From Sporolactobacillus sp. STSJ-5 (GTDB lineage: Bacteria > Bacillota > Bacilli > Bacillales > Sporolactobacillaceae), in contig NZ_JANFOJ010000004.1 of assembly GCF_024385605.1 (NCBI RefSeq), positions 1-64,000 on the forward strand: 64,000 nt of DNA, read 5' to 3'. Position numbers and translations under genes: made by a program. How positions within the stretch are numbered: the first letter of the stretch is position 1; each line of letters opens with the position of its first letter. This document shows positions 37,284 through 45,499 of this stretch, piece after piece. The notes beneath the pieces are model-generated. The model was not told the DNA's origin and did not search any database. It saw nothing but the letters and a program-made list of their open reading frames with translations.

Positions 37284-38708
37284 TTAGATCTCCCGCTGTT
37301 TGACTTCAAGCGAAGATAATTCAATTGCCCCATCGCTAACGAAGTATCCGATTCTTCCTGCTCGTTTATCGTAGATTCTTGTGCTAAGGGCAATCTGACC
37401 ATCTAGAACAATGACGGCAATTGATTCCTCCGTAATCACTTCCAGTGTGTGGTTACCTGCAGGTAGATCACAAGGGCGCTCCAACTCGACATAGTAGGGA
37501 ACGTCTCCAGAGATTTGCCACTGCTCTCCTCCTGTCATTTTACGTGGCCACCGATCGAAAACCATTCGCGAGCGATGTGGTTCCAAACGAATGACATAGG
37601 AAGAATCGCCATCGTTCGAGGAACGCAGTAGCAGCCCGCATTCGTGAGTTCCCGGTTTTATGTTAATCGTGGCTTTGATATAGGCCTGATCCGGCAATAA
37701 CTTGTCGGACACTGCACATACATATCCATCAGGAGCATTTAACGACTGCTTATCAATGGCAACCGGAGCAGTCTCAGGAAAGCTCTGTGTCAGTGTCTCA
37801 GGAAAGCGAAATGCGAGTGAGCCATCCTCATTTTGCACGGCCTCAAGCGTTGACATGGTTCCTGCCCACTGCCATTCCCCATCGTCATGAGCACCCTTCT
37901 TGGTCGCAATCCAACCGGTGAAGAAACGTTTGCCATTGAGGAATGTACTCTTTGCAGCATAGAAAGCGCGTCCATCAATTGTGTCTTTATCCGGAGCGAT
38001 CCACGGACCGTCAAGAGTCTTGGCCATGCGATATTTGGTTGTGAATGCATCAGTGAATTCGGAATAGATGAAGTACCACCAATCTCCCCAATGGAACACC
38101 TCCGGACACTCCATTGCAACGAATCGCTTGGGATCCCAGAATGGTTTCGCTTGCTTCCAGGAATACAGATCGTCGGAAATATATTGTGCGGTAACACCGC
38201 GCCGACGTTCAGGACCGCTGTTATTTCGAGCAGCAAAAAGCATTCTCCAAATCCCTTTTTCCTCATCCTTGAATACGAATGGATCACGCCAATCATAGCC
38301 TTCGTAATCTTCACTTGGACCGAAAGAAAGCTCATCATGGCGCGTCCATGATTTCATACCGTCATCACTTGTAGCGTGCATGACCAACTGGATGGACCGC
38401 CCGGTTTCGTCAGTTGTTTTAGGATTGTTGCCTGTGTAGAACAGATGATGTGTGCCCTGATCGTCAACAAGAACACTGCCCGTATAGCAGTTAAAATCTT
38501 TCGCATCTGGACCGCCAGACGGCAATGCAACACCATGCTCCTCAAGATGCACGTAGTCCTTTGTTGTCACTAAAGACCAAGGCATTCCATTTTTCGGTAC
38601 TTTCCGATCTTCGAATAGAAAATAAAGATATACCTGACCATTCTCCTCGAAGGGAATGACATCTCCAACGAATGCTCCCTCAGGACGGTAAAACACTTTG
38701 TTATTCAT
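37284..38708 (-). CDS. GH32-like beta-fructosidase lacking the WMNDPNG motif
   Basis: A 474-aa five-bladed propeller protein plus beta-sandwich, first gene of the operon. The second and third GH32 motifs are clear: WRDPFVF and ECPEVF. The first is replaced by EGAFVGDVIPF, whose aspartate probably takes the nucleophile role, as in a divergent GH32 branch. No signal peptide, so it acts inside the cell on imported sugar. The difference from ScrB suggests another linkage or chain length. It follows a palindromic operator and a cre box. Confidence 0.83.
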   Translation of the reverse strand: MNNKVFYRPEGAFVGDVIPFEENGQVYLYFLFEDRKVPKNGMPWSLVTTKDYVHLEEHGVALPSGGPDAKDFNCYTGSVLVDDQGTHHLFYTGNNPKTTDETGRSIQLVMHATSDDGMKSWTRHDELSFGPSEDYEGYDWRDPFVFKDEEKGIWRMLFAARNNSGPERRRGVTAQYISDDLYSWKQAKPFWDPKRFVAMECPEVFHWGDWWYFIYSEFTDAFTTKYRMAKTLDGPWIAPDKDTIDGRAFYAAKSTFLNGKRFFTGWIATKKGAHDDGEWQWAGTMSTLEAVQNEDGSLAFRFPETLTQSFPETAPVAIDKQSLNAPDGYVCAVSDKLLPDQAYIKATINIKPGTHECGLLLRSSNDGDSSYVIRLEPHRSRMVFDRWPRKMTGGEQWQISGDVPYYVELERPCDLPAGNHTLEVITEESIAVIVLDGQIALSTRIYDKRAGRIGYFVSDGAIELSSLEVKQREI

Positions 38709-38753
38709 AAATAATTAACCCCTTTCATTTTCGTTAATCATTGGTGTTTAAGC

Positions 38754-38771
38754 TGCTTAAACGTTTAAGCA
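38754..38771. promoter_or_regulatory. perfect 18-bp LacI-type operator
   Basis: TGCTTAAACGTTTAAGCA is fully palindromic with the central ACGT typical of LacI-family sites. It lies 45 bases before the first gene of the operon. Confidence 0.85.
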
Positions 38772-38790
38772 TAAGCATCTAACAGCATTA

Positions 38791-38804
38791 TGAAAGCGTT
38801 ATCT
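38791..38804. promoter_or_regulatory. cre box of the sucrose/fructan operon
   Basis: TGAAAGCGTTATCT fits WGNAANCGNWNNCW at every fixed position. It sits just beyond the LacI operator, where CcpA could repress the operon when a preferred sugar is present. Confidence 0.7.
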
Positions 38805-39207
38805 ATTTTTGTCAAGAGTTTTTTTGAAAGCCTTTGCATAAATAAAGCTCTCGTTACTAGCAAAAAACGTCGACCGAAACATCCCAAAAGGAACGTAACG
38901 AACCGACATTTTGATGGTTCACTAGCTCATGTTGAAGAAAAAATTAGTTACACAAAACGAAATAGAGGGACTCTTACCACCTTGCCCTGTGCAAGAAACA
39001 AGTGAATCACTTAATTCAATCCCTATTGATCTATTATCAATTGTCTGATCGAGGCATAAACAAACACCGCAATGATCTTCATCACTAAATTTGTTTAGTT
39101 TTTGTCTATTTGTGACAATTAATATATAAACCAAAGATCCATTAAATATCCGAACGATTAATCGGGATATTGCACATCAACTGCATAGACAGGGAGGAAA
39201 AAAATCA
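38805..39207. other. intergenic; conserved promoter-like block before the coiled-coil gene
   Basis: Two overlapping short frames at 38790-39134 look spurious. The stretch near 39090-39120 (tttgtttagtttttgtctat) is nearly identical to that at about 61388-61408, before the paralogous gene pair, so it probably contains the shared promoter. Confidence 0.45.
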
Positions 39208-39426
39208 TTGTTAACCAATCTATTGACTGAATCAGAGCAGAAAATCATCTCAAAGTTACAAAGTGAAAACAAACAACTTAACCTCCAGATTCTCGCAATA
39301 AAAAATGAACGAAATCGTATACGAGCTCAATATGCGAATGATATGGAAAATTTATGGATCCTACAAGAGCATTTCGACCAAATTAAAAATGGAATCAAAC
39401 CCTTCCCTAACGATGTCGCAAAATGA
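39208..39426 (+). CDS. small coiled-coil protein, paralogue of the one at 61.5 kb
   Basis: 72 aa from a TTG start, with gggagg 10 bases upstream. The paralogue at 61483 also uses TTG with the same site. The sequence is a single charged amphipathic helix (SKLQSENKQLNLQILAIKNE) predicted to form a coiled coil. It ends KPFPNDVAK and overlaps the next ATG as ATGA, exactly as in the intact locus at 61.7 kb. Here the downstream glycosyltransferase is lost, so this gene may be non-functional or drifting. Confidence 0.6.
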   Translation: MLTNLLTESEQKIISKLQSENKQLNLQILAIKNERNRIRAQYANDMENLWILQEHFDQIKNGIKPFPNDVAK

Positions 39427-39500
39427 ACGTATTCGTTGAAAAGAAAATGAACGGATTTCGAGAGGAAAATGTGCCCACTTATGAACGAAATAAGTTATAG
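39423..39500 (+). pseudogene. truncated start of an MshEN-glycosyltransferase gene
   Basis: The ATG at 39423 overlaps the coiled-coil stop. Its 25 codons (MNVFVEKKMNGFREENV...) end at a TAG near 39498. The DNA aligns with the start of the intact gene at 61698 (gttgaaaagaaaatga here, gttggaaagaaaatga there), and PTYERNKL resembles the intact ATSYERIEKEL, so an internal part of the N-terminus has been deleted. Everything after is absent. Confidence 0.65.
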
Positions 39501-39717
39501 ACAAACGATGAAAAATTAAATGGGGAACGTCAATTAATGAATGATCTTAAATCAATACACAAATCTCTTATTCTATTTAGGATTCAGCTAATATTCATTA
39601 ATTTTTCTTATCTTCTCATTATTCAGTATTGCCTCTATTCCATTCTTTCCTGCATAATAAGACTATAGGCTATGAATCTTGCCCAGGGGAAAGTTGGGGA
39701 CTAGGGACATTGTCTTA

Positions 39718-39751
39718 GTGCTCGATCAGCGACGTAGTCTGATCGGAGCAC
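39718..39751 (+). promoter_or_regulatory. hairpin leader of the 103-aa gene, copy 1
   Basis: GTGCTCGATCAG pairs with CTGATC-G-GAGCAC (12 bp, one bulged G, 9-base loop), 29 bases before the start codon. The second copy at 50404-50437 keeps the fold despite many base changes. There is no T-run, so it is not a simple terminator. Confidence 0.6.
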
Positions 39752-39779
39752 GACAAATAAAACTGTTGGAGGCGTACTT

Positions 39780-40091
39780 ATGGACAAAGGCAAGAGAGCT
39801 TTTTTGAATGCCGGTATGGAAGCGATTTGTCATTGTGACACGAGCAATACCCACTATCTGTTTGAATTGAAAACCGGAGAACATGTTTATCGTGCACGAT
39901 CCAACCACCTCTCTATCTATAATGATGACGGTTCATTTGCCACATTAATCGGCATGTTAAATCCTGCCTTTATTCGTACGTACCATGATTACATCAGCAA
40001 CCATGCAGAGCATGGACGAATTTGGCTCCATCAAGAGTTACAAAACTTTTTGAAGGCGTTCAACAATAAAGACGAAGAATACGGCTTCTAA
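39780..40091 (+). CDS. conserved hypothetical 103-aa protein, copy 1
   Basis: 103 aa with a ggagg site. No signal peptide or membrane segment; C-H-C-D near residues 17-20 and a Tyr/His-rich middle. I do not recognise the family. A near-copy lies at 50468-50779: 11 substitutions fall in residues 7-55, while residues 56-103 are identical. That mosaic points to gene conversion or strong selection on the C-terminal half. Both copies have a conserved hairpin leader and a convergent reading frame just downstream. The protein is evidently maintained, but its job is unknown. Confidence 0.7.
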   Translation: MDKGKRAFLNAGMEAICHCDTSNTHYLFELKTGEHVYRARSNHLSIYNDDGSFATLIGMLNPAFIRTYHDYISNHAEHGRIWLHQELQNFLKAFNNKDEEYGF

Positions 40092-40139
40092 GCTCAGCTA
40101 TAGCTGAACAGAAACCATCGTTTAATGGAATCTCCTTTC

Positions 40140-40451
40140 TTAACGCCGAGACTGCATGCGAACCGGCATGTCGACGAGCGGCGTTCCAATCCAGTCTTGC
40201 TTTTCTTTTGATCGAACAATCCAATGCAGTTGCACGATCAAGCGATGTCCTTTTCGTATTTGAATTAACGGTAAACAAATGGGTTCTTGAGAAACTCTGG
40301 GTATCCGTTTTAAATGCATTGATTCTAATAAAATCTTGTACTTCTTGAGTGCTCGGATAACCTTATCAAAGCATGTAAAAGAAGAGAGGGCGCTTTTAAC
40401 CCTCTCTTTCTCGATTAACGAACATGCTTCAGATAAACTAACAACCAGCAT
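40140..40451 (-). CDS. hypothetical 103-aa protein convergent to the duplicated gene
   Basis: 103 aa with a ggagtg site about 9 bases before the ATG. No recognised family; the C-terminus reads HWIVRSKEKQDWIGTPLVDM. In the second repeat copy (50820-50920, minus) the same frame reads YWIVRPKEKQAWIGMLFVDM, with most changes conservative, which supports this frame as coding. There it lacks an intact 5' part. Function unknown. Confidence 0.5.
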   Translation of the reverse strand: MLVVSLSEACSLIEKERVKSALSSFTCFDKVIRALKKYKILLESMHLKRIPRVSQEPICLPLIQIRKGHRLIVQLHWIVRSKEKQDWIGTPLVDMPVRMQSRR

Positions 40452-40736
40452 TAGTTCTCACTCCATGCCTTCCTAATTCGTGCAATATGTTCATTACGTT
40501 CTTCAGGGGACATGTCGTTCATTCATGAAATGTAAATTAAGTCACAATCCATGACTACTTCTTTTATCGTTAACCAAATCATGAGTGATGGATATTCCTC
40601 ATAATATTATCTAGTCAAAGATCCTGATTCATTTGAAGATGGAGGCAAGTGAGTGAATCGATGCATAGGTTGCTGGAGTCTATGCCCCTACTTCATCACT
40701 AATCTCGATTTTGATCGTAGATAACTTGGATTTGTC

Positions 40737-40961
40737 TTATCCTCTGACAAATGAACTATCAATAAAAATTTCATCAATTCCGACTCGGTGCAATTGATCT
40801 ACAAGAATAGATAAATTATTGACTAACATGAGCGGTTTCTGTTGATTCCAAGGCTCTCCACCGCCAGGTCCCTGAACCAATAGAGAACTTTTTAGTTGCT
40901 CAATTGTCATTAGGTAATCTCCGGGACTAAGAACTCCATTCTCATTGAAAACCAGTGACAT
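40737..40961 (-). pseudogene. truncated nucleotidyltransferase-like protein (DUF6932 style)
   Basis: From the ATG at 40961 (cggaggg site) 74 residues remain. LVNNLSILVDQLHRVGIDEIF followed by IDSSFVRG resembles the start of small nucleotidyltransferase-like proteins, in which a GSFVEDK...D.D motif follows. Here the glycine is a serine and a stop comes before the aspartates. The protein would lack the catalytic half. The 40452-40736 interval beyond shows no remaining part of it. Confidence 0.5.
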
Positions 40962-41140
40962 AATCTTGCCCTCCGGAGAAAAAAGGTATACTATTTTACA
41001 ATTTATTCTCACGATGTTCTTAATATAAACGTTAAATTAACTAATAAGTTAATAGAATTTTGTACCATTTGTTTTGTCAATGGATTAACTGTTGCACATT
41101 TTTAGTTGCTACTTTTAAGCATCCAAAATCAGCACAATAG

Positions 41141-41175
41141 AAAAATAGGATGAATGCATAAACCGCCATTCATCC
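41141..41175 (-). terminator. intrinsic terminator after the second fructokinase
   Basis: GGATGAATG (41148-41156) pairs with CATTCATCC (41167-41175); on the minus strand TATTTTTC follows. It is 32 bases past the fructokinase stop. Confidence 0.8.
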
Positions 41176-41207
41176 CACTAAATATTAGGCCAATGATTCC
41201 GTCTCTA

Positions 41208-42083
41208 TCACAAGGCTTTTATTTTCCCAATCGACTTTTCTGCGAGTAACAATCCTCCGATGATCCCCGCTTGATCATTTAGTCCGACAGGCTGAATATA
41301 GGTGTCCAGATCAGGCACAGCAACATAACCCTTGAGCATCTGCTCAAATTGTTCACGAATCAATTGGAAAATCTGCTTTTGTTTCATAATCCCGCCGCCA
41401 AGAATAATGCGTTCCGGACGCAAGATCAATGTGTAACTAACCAGCGCTTGAGCGAGATAATAAGCTTCAAGCTCCCATACATTGGGTTGATCAGCAAGTT
41501 CAATGCCTTTTTTGCCCCAACGCTTCTCAACTGCCGGTCCGGAGGCCATGCCCTCTAAGCAATCCGTATGAAATGGGCAATTACCCACGAAGGTGTCGCT
41601 TGGATGGCGCTTGATTAAGAGATGCCCCATTTCCGGATGACTGTATGCGTTCAGAATATGTCCCTGATTGATAAAACCACCGCCGATGCCGGTGCCAACG
41701 GTCAAGTACAGACAACTTTGTGTGCCCTTCGCATTTCCCATGACAGATTCCGCATATCCTGCTGCATTCACATCCGTGGTCCAAGCAATCGGCATGTCAT
41801 AATGTTTACTTAAGCTGCCAAAAAAGTTAAAGTTTTTCCAAGAAGTCTTTGGCGTCGATGTGATATAACCAAAGGTCTTAGAATCCTCATTAACATCAAT
41901 GGGACCAAATGAACCAACTCCGATTGCATCAATAGAATACTGATCAAAAAATGAGAAGATGGGTTCCAGCGTTTCTTCAGGCTTCGTCGTCGGTACGGTA
42001 ATCGAGTCGATTATTTTCATTTGCTCATCACCAACCGCCGCAATGAACTTGGTTCCTCCTGCTTCAATTGATCCGAATAACAT
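41208..42083 (-). CDS. ROK-family fructokinase, second copy
   Basis: 291 aa from the ATG at 42083 (aaggaggt site); the longer frame to 42137 has none. The motifs equal those of the kinase at 32.5 kb: GSIEAGGTKFIAAVG, VGTGIGGGFI and the zinc site GHLLIKRH...CPFHTDCLEG. It lies downstream of the PTS/aldolase operon, but a hairpin with a T8 tract (42122-42162) stands between them, so its expression may be separate or conditional. Confidence 0.9.
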   Translation of the reverse strand: MLFGSIEAGGTKFIAAVGDEQMKIIDSITVPTTKPEETLEPIFSFFDQYSIDAIGVGSFGPIDVNEDSKTFGYITSTPKTSWKNFNFFGSLSKHYDMPIAWTTDVNAAGYAESVMGNAKGTQSCLYLTVGTGIGGGFINQGHILNAYSHPEMGHLLIKRHPSDTFVGNCPFHTDCLEGMASGPAVEKRWGKKGIELADQPNVWELEAYYLAQALVSYTLILRPERIILGGGIMKQKQIFQLIREQFEQMLKGYVAVPDLDTYIQPVGLNDQAGIIGGLLLAEKSIGKIKAL

Positions 42084-42121
42084 GATCCCTACCTCCTTAA
42101 GGATTAAATTTTTTCCCCTGC

Positions 42122-42162
42122 AAAAAAAACTCAGCATAAGACTTCGTCGTCTAAATGTTGAG
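42122..42162 (-). terminator. terminator or attenuator between aldolase and fructokinase
   Basis: The minus strand reads CTCAACATTTAGAC, a short loop, then GTCTTATGCTGAG and T8. The stem has one mismatch and a small bulge. It lies 39 bases before the fructokinase start and about 97 bases after the aldolase stop, so it either ends the PTS operon or controls read-through into the kinase. An imperfect cre box (attaagcgctttca, 42223-42236) lies just upstream. Confidence 0.7.
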
Positions 42163-42258
42163 CCATAATTGGACTATAAAAGACATCTGATATCCGCTTA
42201 ACCTTTTTCAACTCTATTAAATTAAGCGCTTTCAAAAATGTACTTCTAACTTAAGTTC

Positions 42259-43152
42259 TTAACTTAACTCGCTTCGCCATGCAGGAACATCTTTATAACA
42301 GTCTGCTTTACCAATTGAATTAAATAATTCCATCTTATATTTAACGACTTTCTTGGCTTCGTCAATGCAGTCAGGGTAAACGGCATTCGGATCCCAAAGT
42401 TCAGTAGTGGCCAATATTTCCCGGCATTTCTTGAAAAAAGCAAATTTATAATCGGATGAAATGTTAACTTTTTGAATGCCGATCTTGACTGCTTCAGCAA
42501 TCTCCTCATCCGGGTTTGCAGAGCCACCGTGGAGGACAAGAGGGATATCAACAATTTCCTTAATACTTTTTAAAACATCCATACGCAGTTTCGGCGTCAC
42601 GCCTTTTGGATAAATTCCATGGCAAGTGCCAATGGCAACAGCTAATGAATCCACACCGGTCTGTTCAACGAATTCCGCCGCATCTTCCGGTTTTGTGTAA
42701 ATGACCTCAGTCAATCCTCCTTCGATGGTCGTGCCGGTATTACCAATCGTCCCAAGCTCTCCTTCCACGGATACACCAATTTTGTGACTCACATCAACAA
42801 CTTCTTTGGTTACGCGAATATTTTCTTCAAATGGTAGCAAGGAACCGTCAATCATTACCGAACTGAATCCAGCATGAACCGCGCGCATAACGCTTGCTAA
42901 ACTGTCACCGTGATCCAAATGTAAGACAAATGGAACCGGGCTATTTTTAATGCGGCTTACAACATAGTTGAAAAAGCTGTCTTTCGTAAACGCTAACTCT
43001 GTCGGGTGTACGGCGATAATTGCCGGCGAATTATTTTTTTCTGCTTCTTCAACGACCACTCGCACGAAATTGCTATCCGCCACATTAAATGCCCCTACAG
43101 CAAAACGATGTTCCTTGGCTACTTCCAATAATTGTTTCATGTTTATTAACAT
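42259..43152 (-). CDS. class II ketose-bisphosphate aldolase
   Basis: A 297-aa zinc-dependent aldolase (FBA/GatY/KbaY family). Visible are the LHLDHGDS zinc region, SVMIDGSLLPFEENI, VEGELGTIGNTG and the glycine loop LVLHGGSANPDEE. These enzymes split fructose-1,6- or tagatose-1,6-bisphosphate or ketose-1-phosphates. It follows a second aldolase gene by 25 bases in a fructose-type PTS operon that has no dedicated phosphofructokinase, so a ketose-1-phosphate substrate is plausible. Confidence 0.88.
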   Translation of the reverse strand: MLINMKQLLEVAKEHRFAVGAFNVADSNFVRVVVEEAEKNNSPAIIAVHPTELAFTKDSFFNYVVSRIKNSPVPFVLHLDHGDSLASVMRAVHAGFSSVMIDGSLLPFEENIRVTKEVVDVSHKIGVSVEGELGTIGNTGTTIEGGLTEVIYTKPEDAAEFVEQTGVDSLAVAIGTCHGIYPKGVTPKLRMDVLKSIKEIVDIPLVLHGGSANPDEEIAEAVKIGIQKVNISSDYKFAFFKKCREILATTELWDPNAVYPDCIDEAKKVVKYKMELFNSIGKADCYKDVPAWRSELS

Positions 43153-43177
43153 AATACATACACTTCCTTTGTTTTTT

Positions 43178-44032
43178 TTAAAGTGATTGACCAGCAGATT
43201 GCGAAAGGAGAATATAGTGTTTAACTAATTCCTCGCCTCCTTTAATCGTGTTATGAATCAGGTCAACAAAATTAATTTCCGGATCTTTACTAAGTTGTCT
43301 TTTGATACTACTGATCTGAGCCTTCATGAAATCTGAACCAACATTGATTTTGTTGATTCCTAGTTTAATAGATTGTGTAATATTTTCGCTCCCGCACCCA
43401 GAGCCACCATGCAGCACAAGCGGCATTTTAGTTGCTTCTTTTATTTGTTCAACAATTTCAAAGTGAAACGTGGGCACGAACCCCCCCGGGTAAATTCCGT
43501 GGCTCGATCCATAAGAAACTGCCAAGGCATCAATACCTGTTTTTTTTGCAAAATCAATGGCCAGATCCGGATCCGTATACATCTGATCATTGGTCATATG
43601 ATTACCGGCAACAGCCCCCATATTACCGAATTCCGCCTCAACACTAGCCCCATACGTTTGCGCAAATTCCACCATATCTCTCGTAATCTGAATATTTTCA
43701 TCTAGTGGATGTTCAGAAGCATCCATCATCACACTTGAAAAGCCGTCCTGTAAACACCGCTTGACGAACCCAACATCCTTACCATGATCAAGATTAATCG
43801 CCACCTCAACACTCGCTTCATGAGCCATTTTGATAATGGGTTGAGTGAGAAACCTACTTCCTAGATGCTGCTGCATATGCTCCTGCAGAAGATCAATGAT
43901 AATTGGTGCTCTTAACTCCTGCGCCGCATTAATCGCAGCCTGAGCAGTTTCCAGATTAAAACAGTTAATTGCCATAATCGCGTAGTTACCTTGATTCGCC
44001 CGATGTAACATACCGTTCATCGAAACGTACAT
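43178..44032 (-). CDS. class II ketose-bisphosphate aldolase, second type
   Basis: A 284-aa member of the same family as the next gene but clearly diverged: INLDHGKDVGFVKRCL, SVMMDASEHPLDENI, VEAEFGNMGAVAGN and LVLHGGSGCGSE. Zinc-binding histidines are retained. Pairs of class II aldolases in one operon may form a heteromer or split two stereoisomeric products. It lies 21 bases after the IIC gene. Confidence 0.87.
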   Translation of the reverse strand: MYVSMNGMLHRANQGNYAIMAINCFNLETAQAAINAAQELRAPIIIDLLQEHMQQHLGSRFLTQPIIKMAHEASVEVAINLDHGKDVGFVKRCLQDGFSSVMMDASEHPLDENIQITRDMVEFAQTYGASVEAEFGNMGAVAGNHMTNDQMYTDPDLAIDFAKKTGIDALAVSYGSSHGIYPGGFVPTFHFEIVEQIKEATKMPLVLHGGSGCGSENITQSIKLGINKINVGSDFMKAQISSIKRQLSKDPEINFVDLIHNTIKGGEELVKHYILLSQSAGQSL

Positions 44033-44053
44033 AATCTCATCACCTTGTCTGTT

Positions 44054-45160
44054 TTATTGAGAAATTTTTATATCTGACAGATCAAATTCCTCTTCAAAAT
44101 CTTTATCACTTAATTTTTCTTCCTCTTTAGTCGGTTCCTTCTTCCACAGGAACAAGATGATCCCTGTTATTAAAGAACCGATAAGCAGTGCTAAGGTGAA
44201 GAGCAATGGATGATTCATTGCCGGAACAATAAACATTCCGCCTGATGGTACCGGGGAAGCGACACCCCACATCATGGATAATCCTCCTCCAATAGCGGCG
44301 CCGAATGTACAAGCGGCTACAACGCGGAGCAAATCAACAGCTGCAATCGGAATAACCCCTTCAGTGATCATACAAACACCCATTGGCAAAGCAATCTTGA
44401 TGTTATCTTCCTCTTCCTTGGTATATTTCTTCTTACGAAAAGCTAAAGATAAAAGCCATGAAATCGTCACACCGAATGGCGGTACCATTGAAGCAAGTAT
44501 TTTCACTGCTTCGGGTTCTTTTACACCTTGCAACAGAAGTCCGTCGGCAAATAGCGAAGCTACTTTGTTTACTGGGCCGCCGAAGTCAAATGCTGCCATT
44601 CCCCCTAATATCGCACCGAAGACGAAACGCATTGATCCTTGCATGCTATTAAGGAAAGAAGTCATTCCCTCCGTTGCCCAAACGATTGGTACACCAATAA
44701 CGAAGTACATTAACAATCCAATAACAACACTTGAAACAAGCGGAATAATCATCATCGGCATTAAGCCTTCTGCCCATCTAGGAACTTTTAGATGTTTTCT
44801 AAGGAACAGAACAAAATATCCGACAATAAAGCCCCCAAGCATGCCTCCTAGAAATCCCGCGCCAATGGAATTGGCAATCAGCCCCATTAGTAGACCCGGT
44901 GCGATGCCCGGCCGATCTGCTATTGAATAGGCGATAGCTCCTGCGATCACCGGCGCCAGCAATCCCATGCCCAAAACGCCAAGAGAAAGGAGTGCGGAAG
45001 CTACTGAGAATGGTTCTTTATAATTGGTAATTACCGATCCGCCTGCCAAGTTCCCGATCGCAATTAACAACCCTGCAGCAACAACTAGTGGCAGCATATA
45101 AGAGATGGCAGTTAATGCATGCTTTTTAAGTTCCATCTTTCTCCAAATCTTTTTCCACAT
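44054..45160 (-). CDS. PTS fructose-type IIC permease
   Basis: 368 aa from the ATG at 45160 (aaaggggt site). Nine to ten membrane helices and the motif region GGMAAFDFGGPVNKVA, the fructose-family IIC signature. It would carry a ketose or related sugar across the membrane during phosphorylation. The C-terminal 35 residues are acidic and cytoplasmic. The IIB gene ends directly before it. Confidence 0.92.
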   Translation of the reverse strand: MWKKIWRKMELKKHALTAISYMLPLVVAAGLLIAIGNLAGGSVITNYKEPFSVASALLSLGVLGMGLLAPVIAGAIAYSIADRPGIAPGLLMGLIANSIGAGFLGGMLGGFIVGYFVLFLRKHLKVPRWAEGLMPMMIIPLVSSVVIGLLMYFVIGVPIVWATEGMTSFLNSMQGSMRFVFGAILGGMAAFDFGGPVNKVASLFADGLLLQGVKEPEAVKILASMVPPFGVTISWLLSLAFRKKKYTKEEEDNIKIALPMGVCMITEGVIPIAAVDLLRVVAACTFGAAIGGGLSMMWGVASPVPSGGMFIVPAMNHPLLFTLALLIGSLITGIILFLWKKEPTKEEEKLSDKDFEEEFDLSDIKISQ

Positions 45161-45161
45161 T

Positions 45162-45482
45162 CTAGACACCCCTTTGCAATTCTGATTCAAGTTTCTTATA
45201 CAACTGTTTTGGTGCTTTTATGGCTAGATTGGTTGGAATCTCCACCACCTTCTTTCCCTTGAATCTTTCTCTTCCGCTTATCTTGATATCTGCAGCAATA
45301 ATAACCAGATCAGCCTCCTTAATTTCTTGCACAGTCAGTTCATCTTCAATGCCAATGGTTCCCTGAGTTTCAATACGAACCTGATGCCCTGCCTCTGTTC
45401 CTGCTTTGATTAGTTTCTCTTTTGCAATGTACGTATGGGCGATTCCAGATGTACAAGCAGAGATTCCCACTATCTTCATCAC
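45162..45482 (-). CDS. PTS fructose-type IIB
   Basis: A 106-aa domain with the phospho-cysteine at residue 10 (VGISACTSGIAHTYIA), the standard fructose-family site. It passes phosphate from IIA to the incoming sugar. It lies 17 bases after a IIA gene and one base before IIC. Confidence 0.92.
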   Translation of the reverse strand: MMKIVGISACTSGIAHTYIAKEKLIKAGTEAGHQVRIETQGTIGIEDELTVQEIKEADLVIIAADIKISGRERFKGKKVVEIPTNLAIKAPKQLYKKLESELQRGV

Positions 45483-45499
45483 AATTTCCTCCCTACTCC

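Noticed and set aside
38790-39134. Two overlapping short frames on opposite strands
   Set aside because: Neither has a ribosome site. The area carries the cre box and promoter sequence shared with the 61.4-kb locus.
39718-39751. Hairpin as a terminator
   Set aside because: No T-tract follows and a gene with a good ribosome site begins 29 bases later in the same direction.
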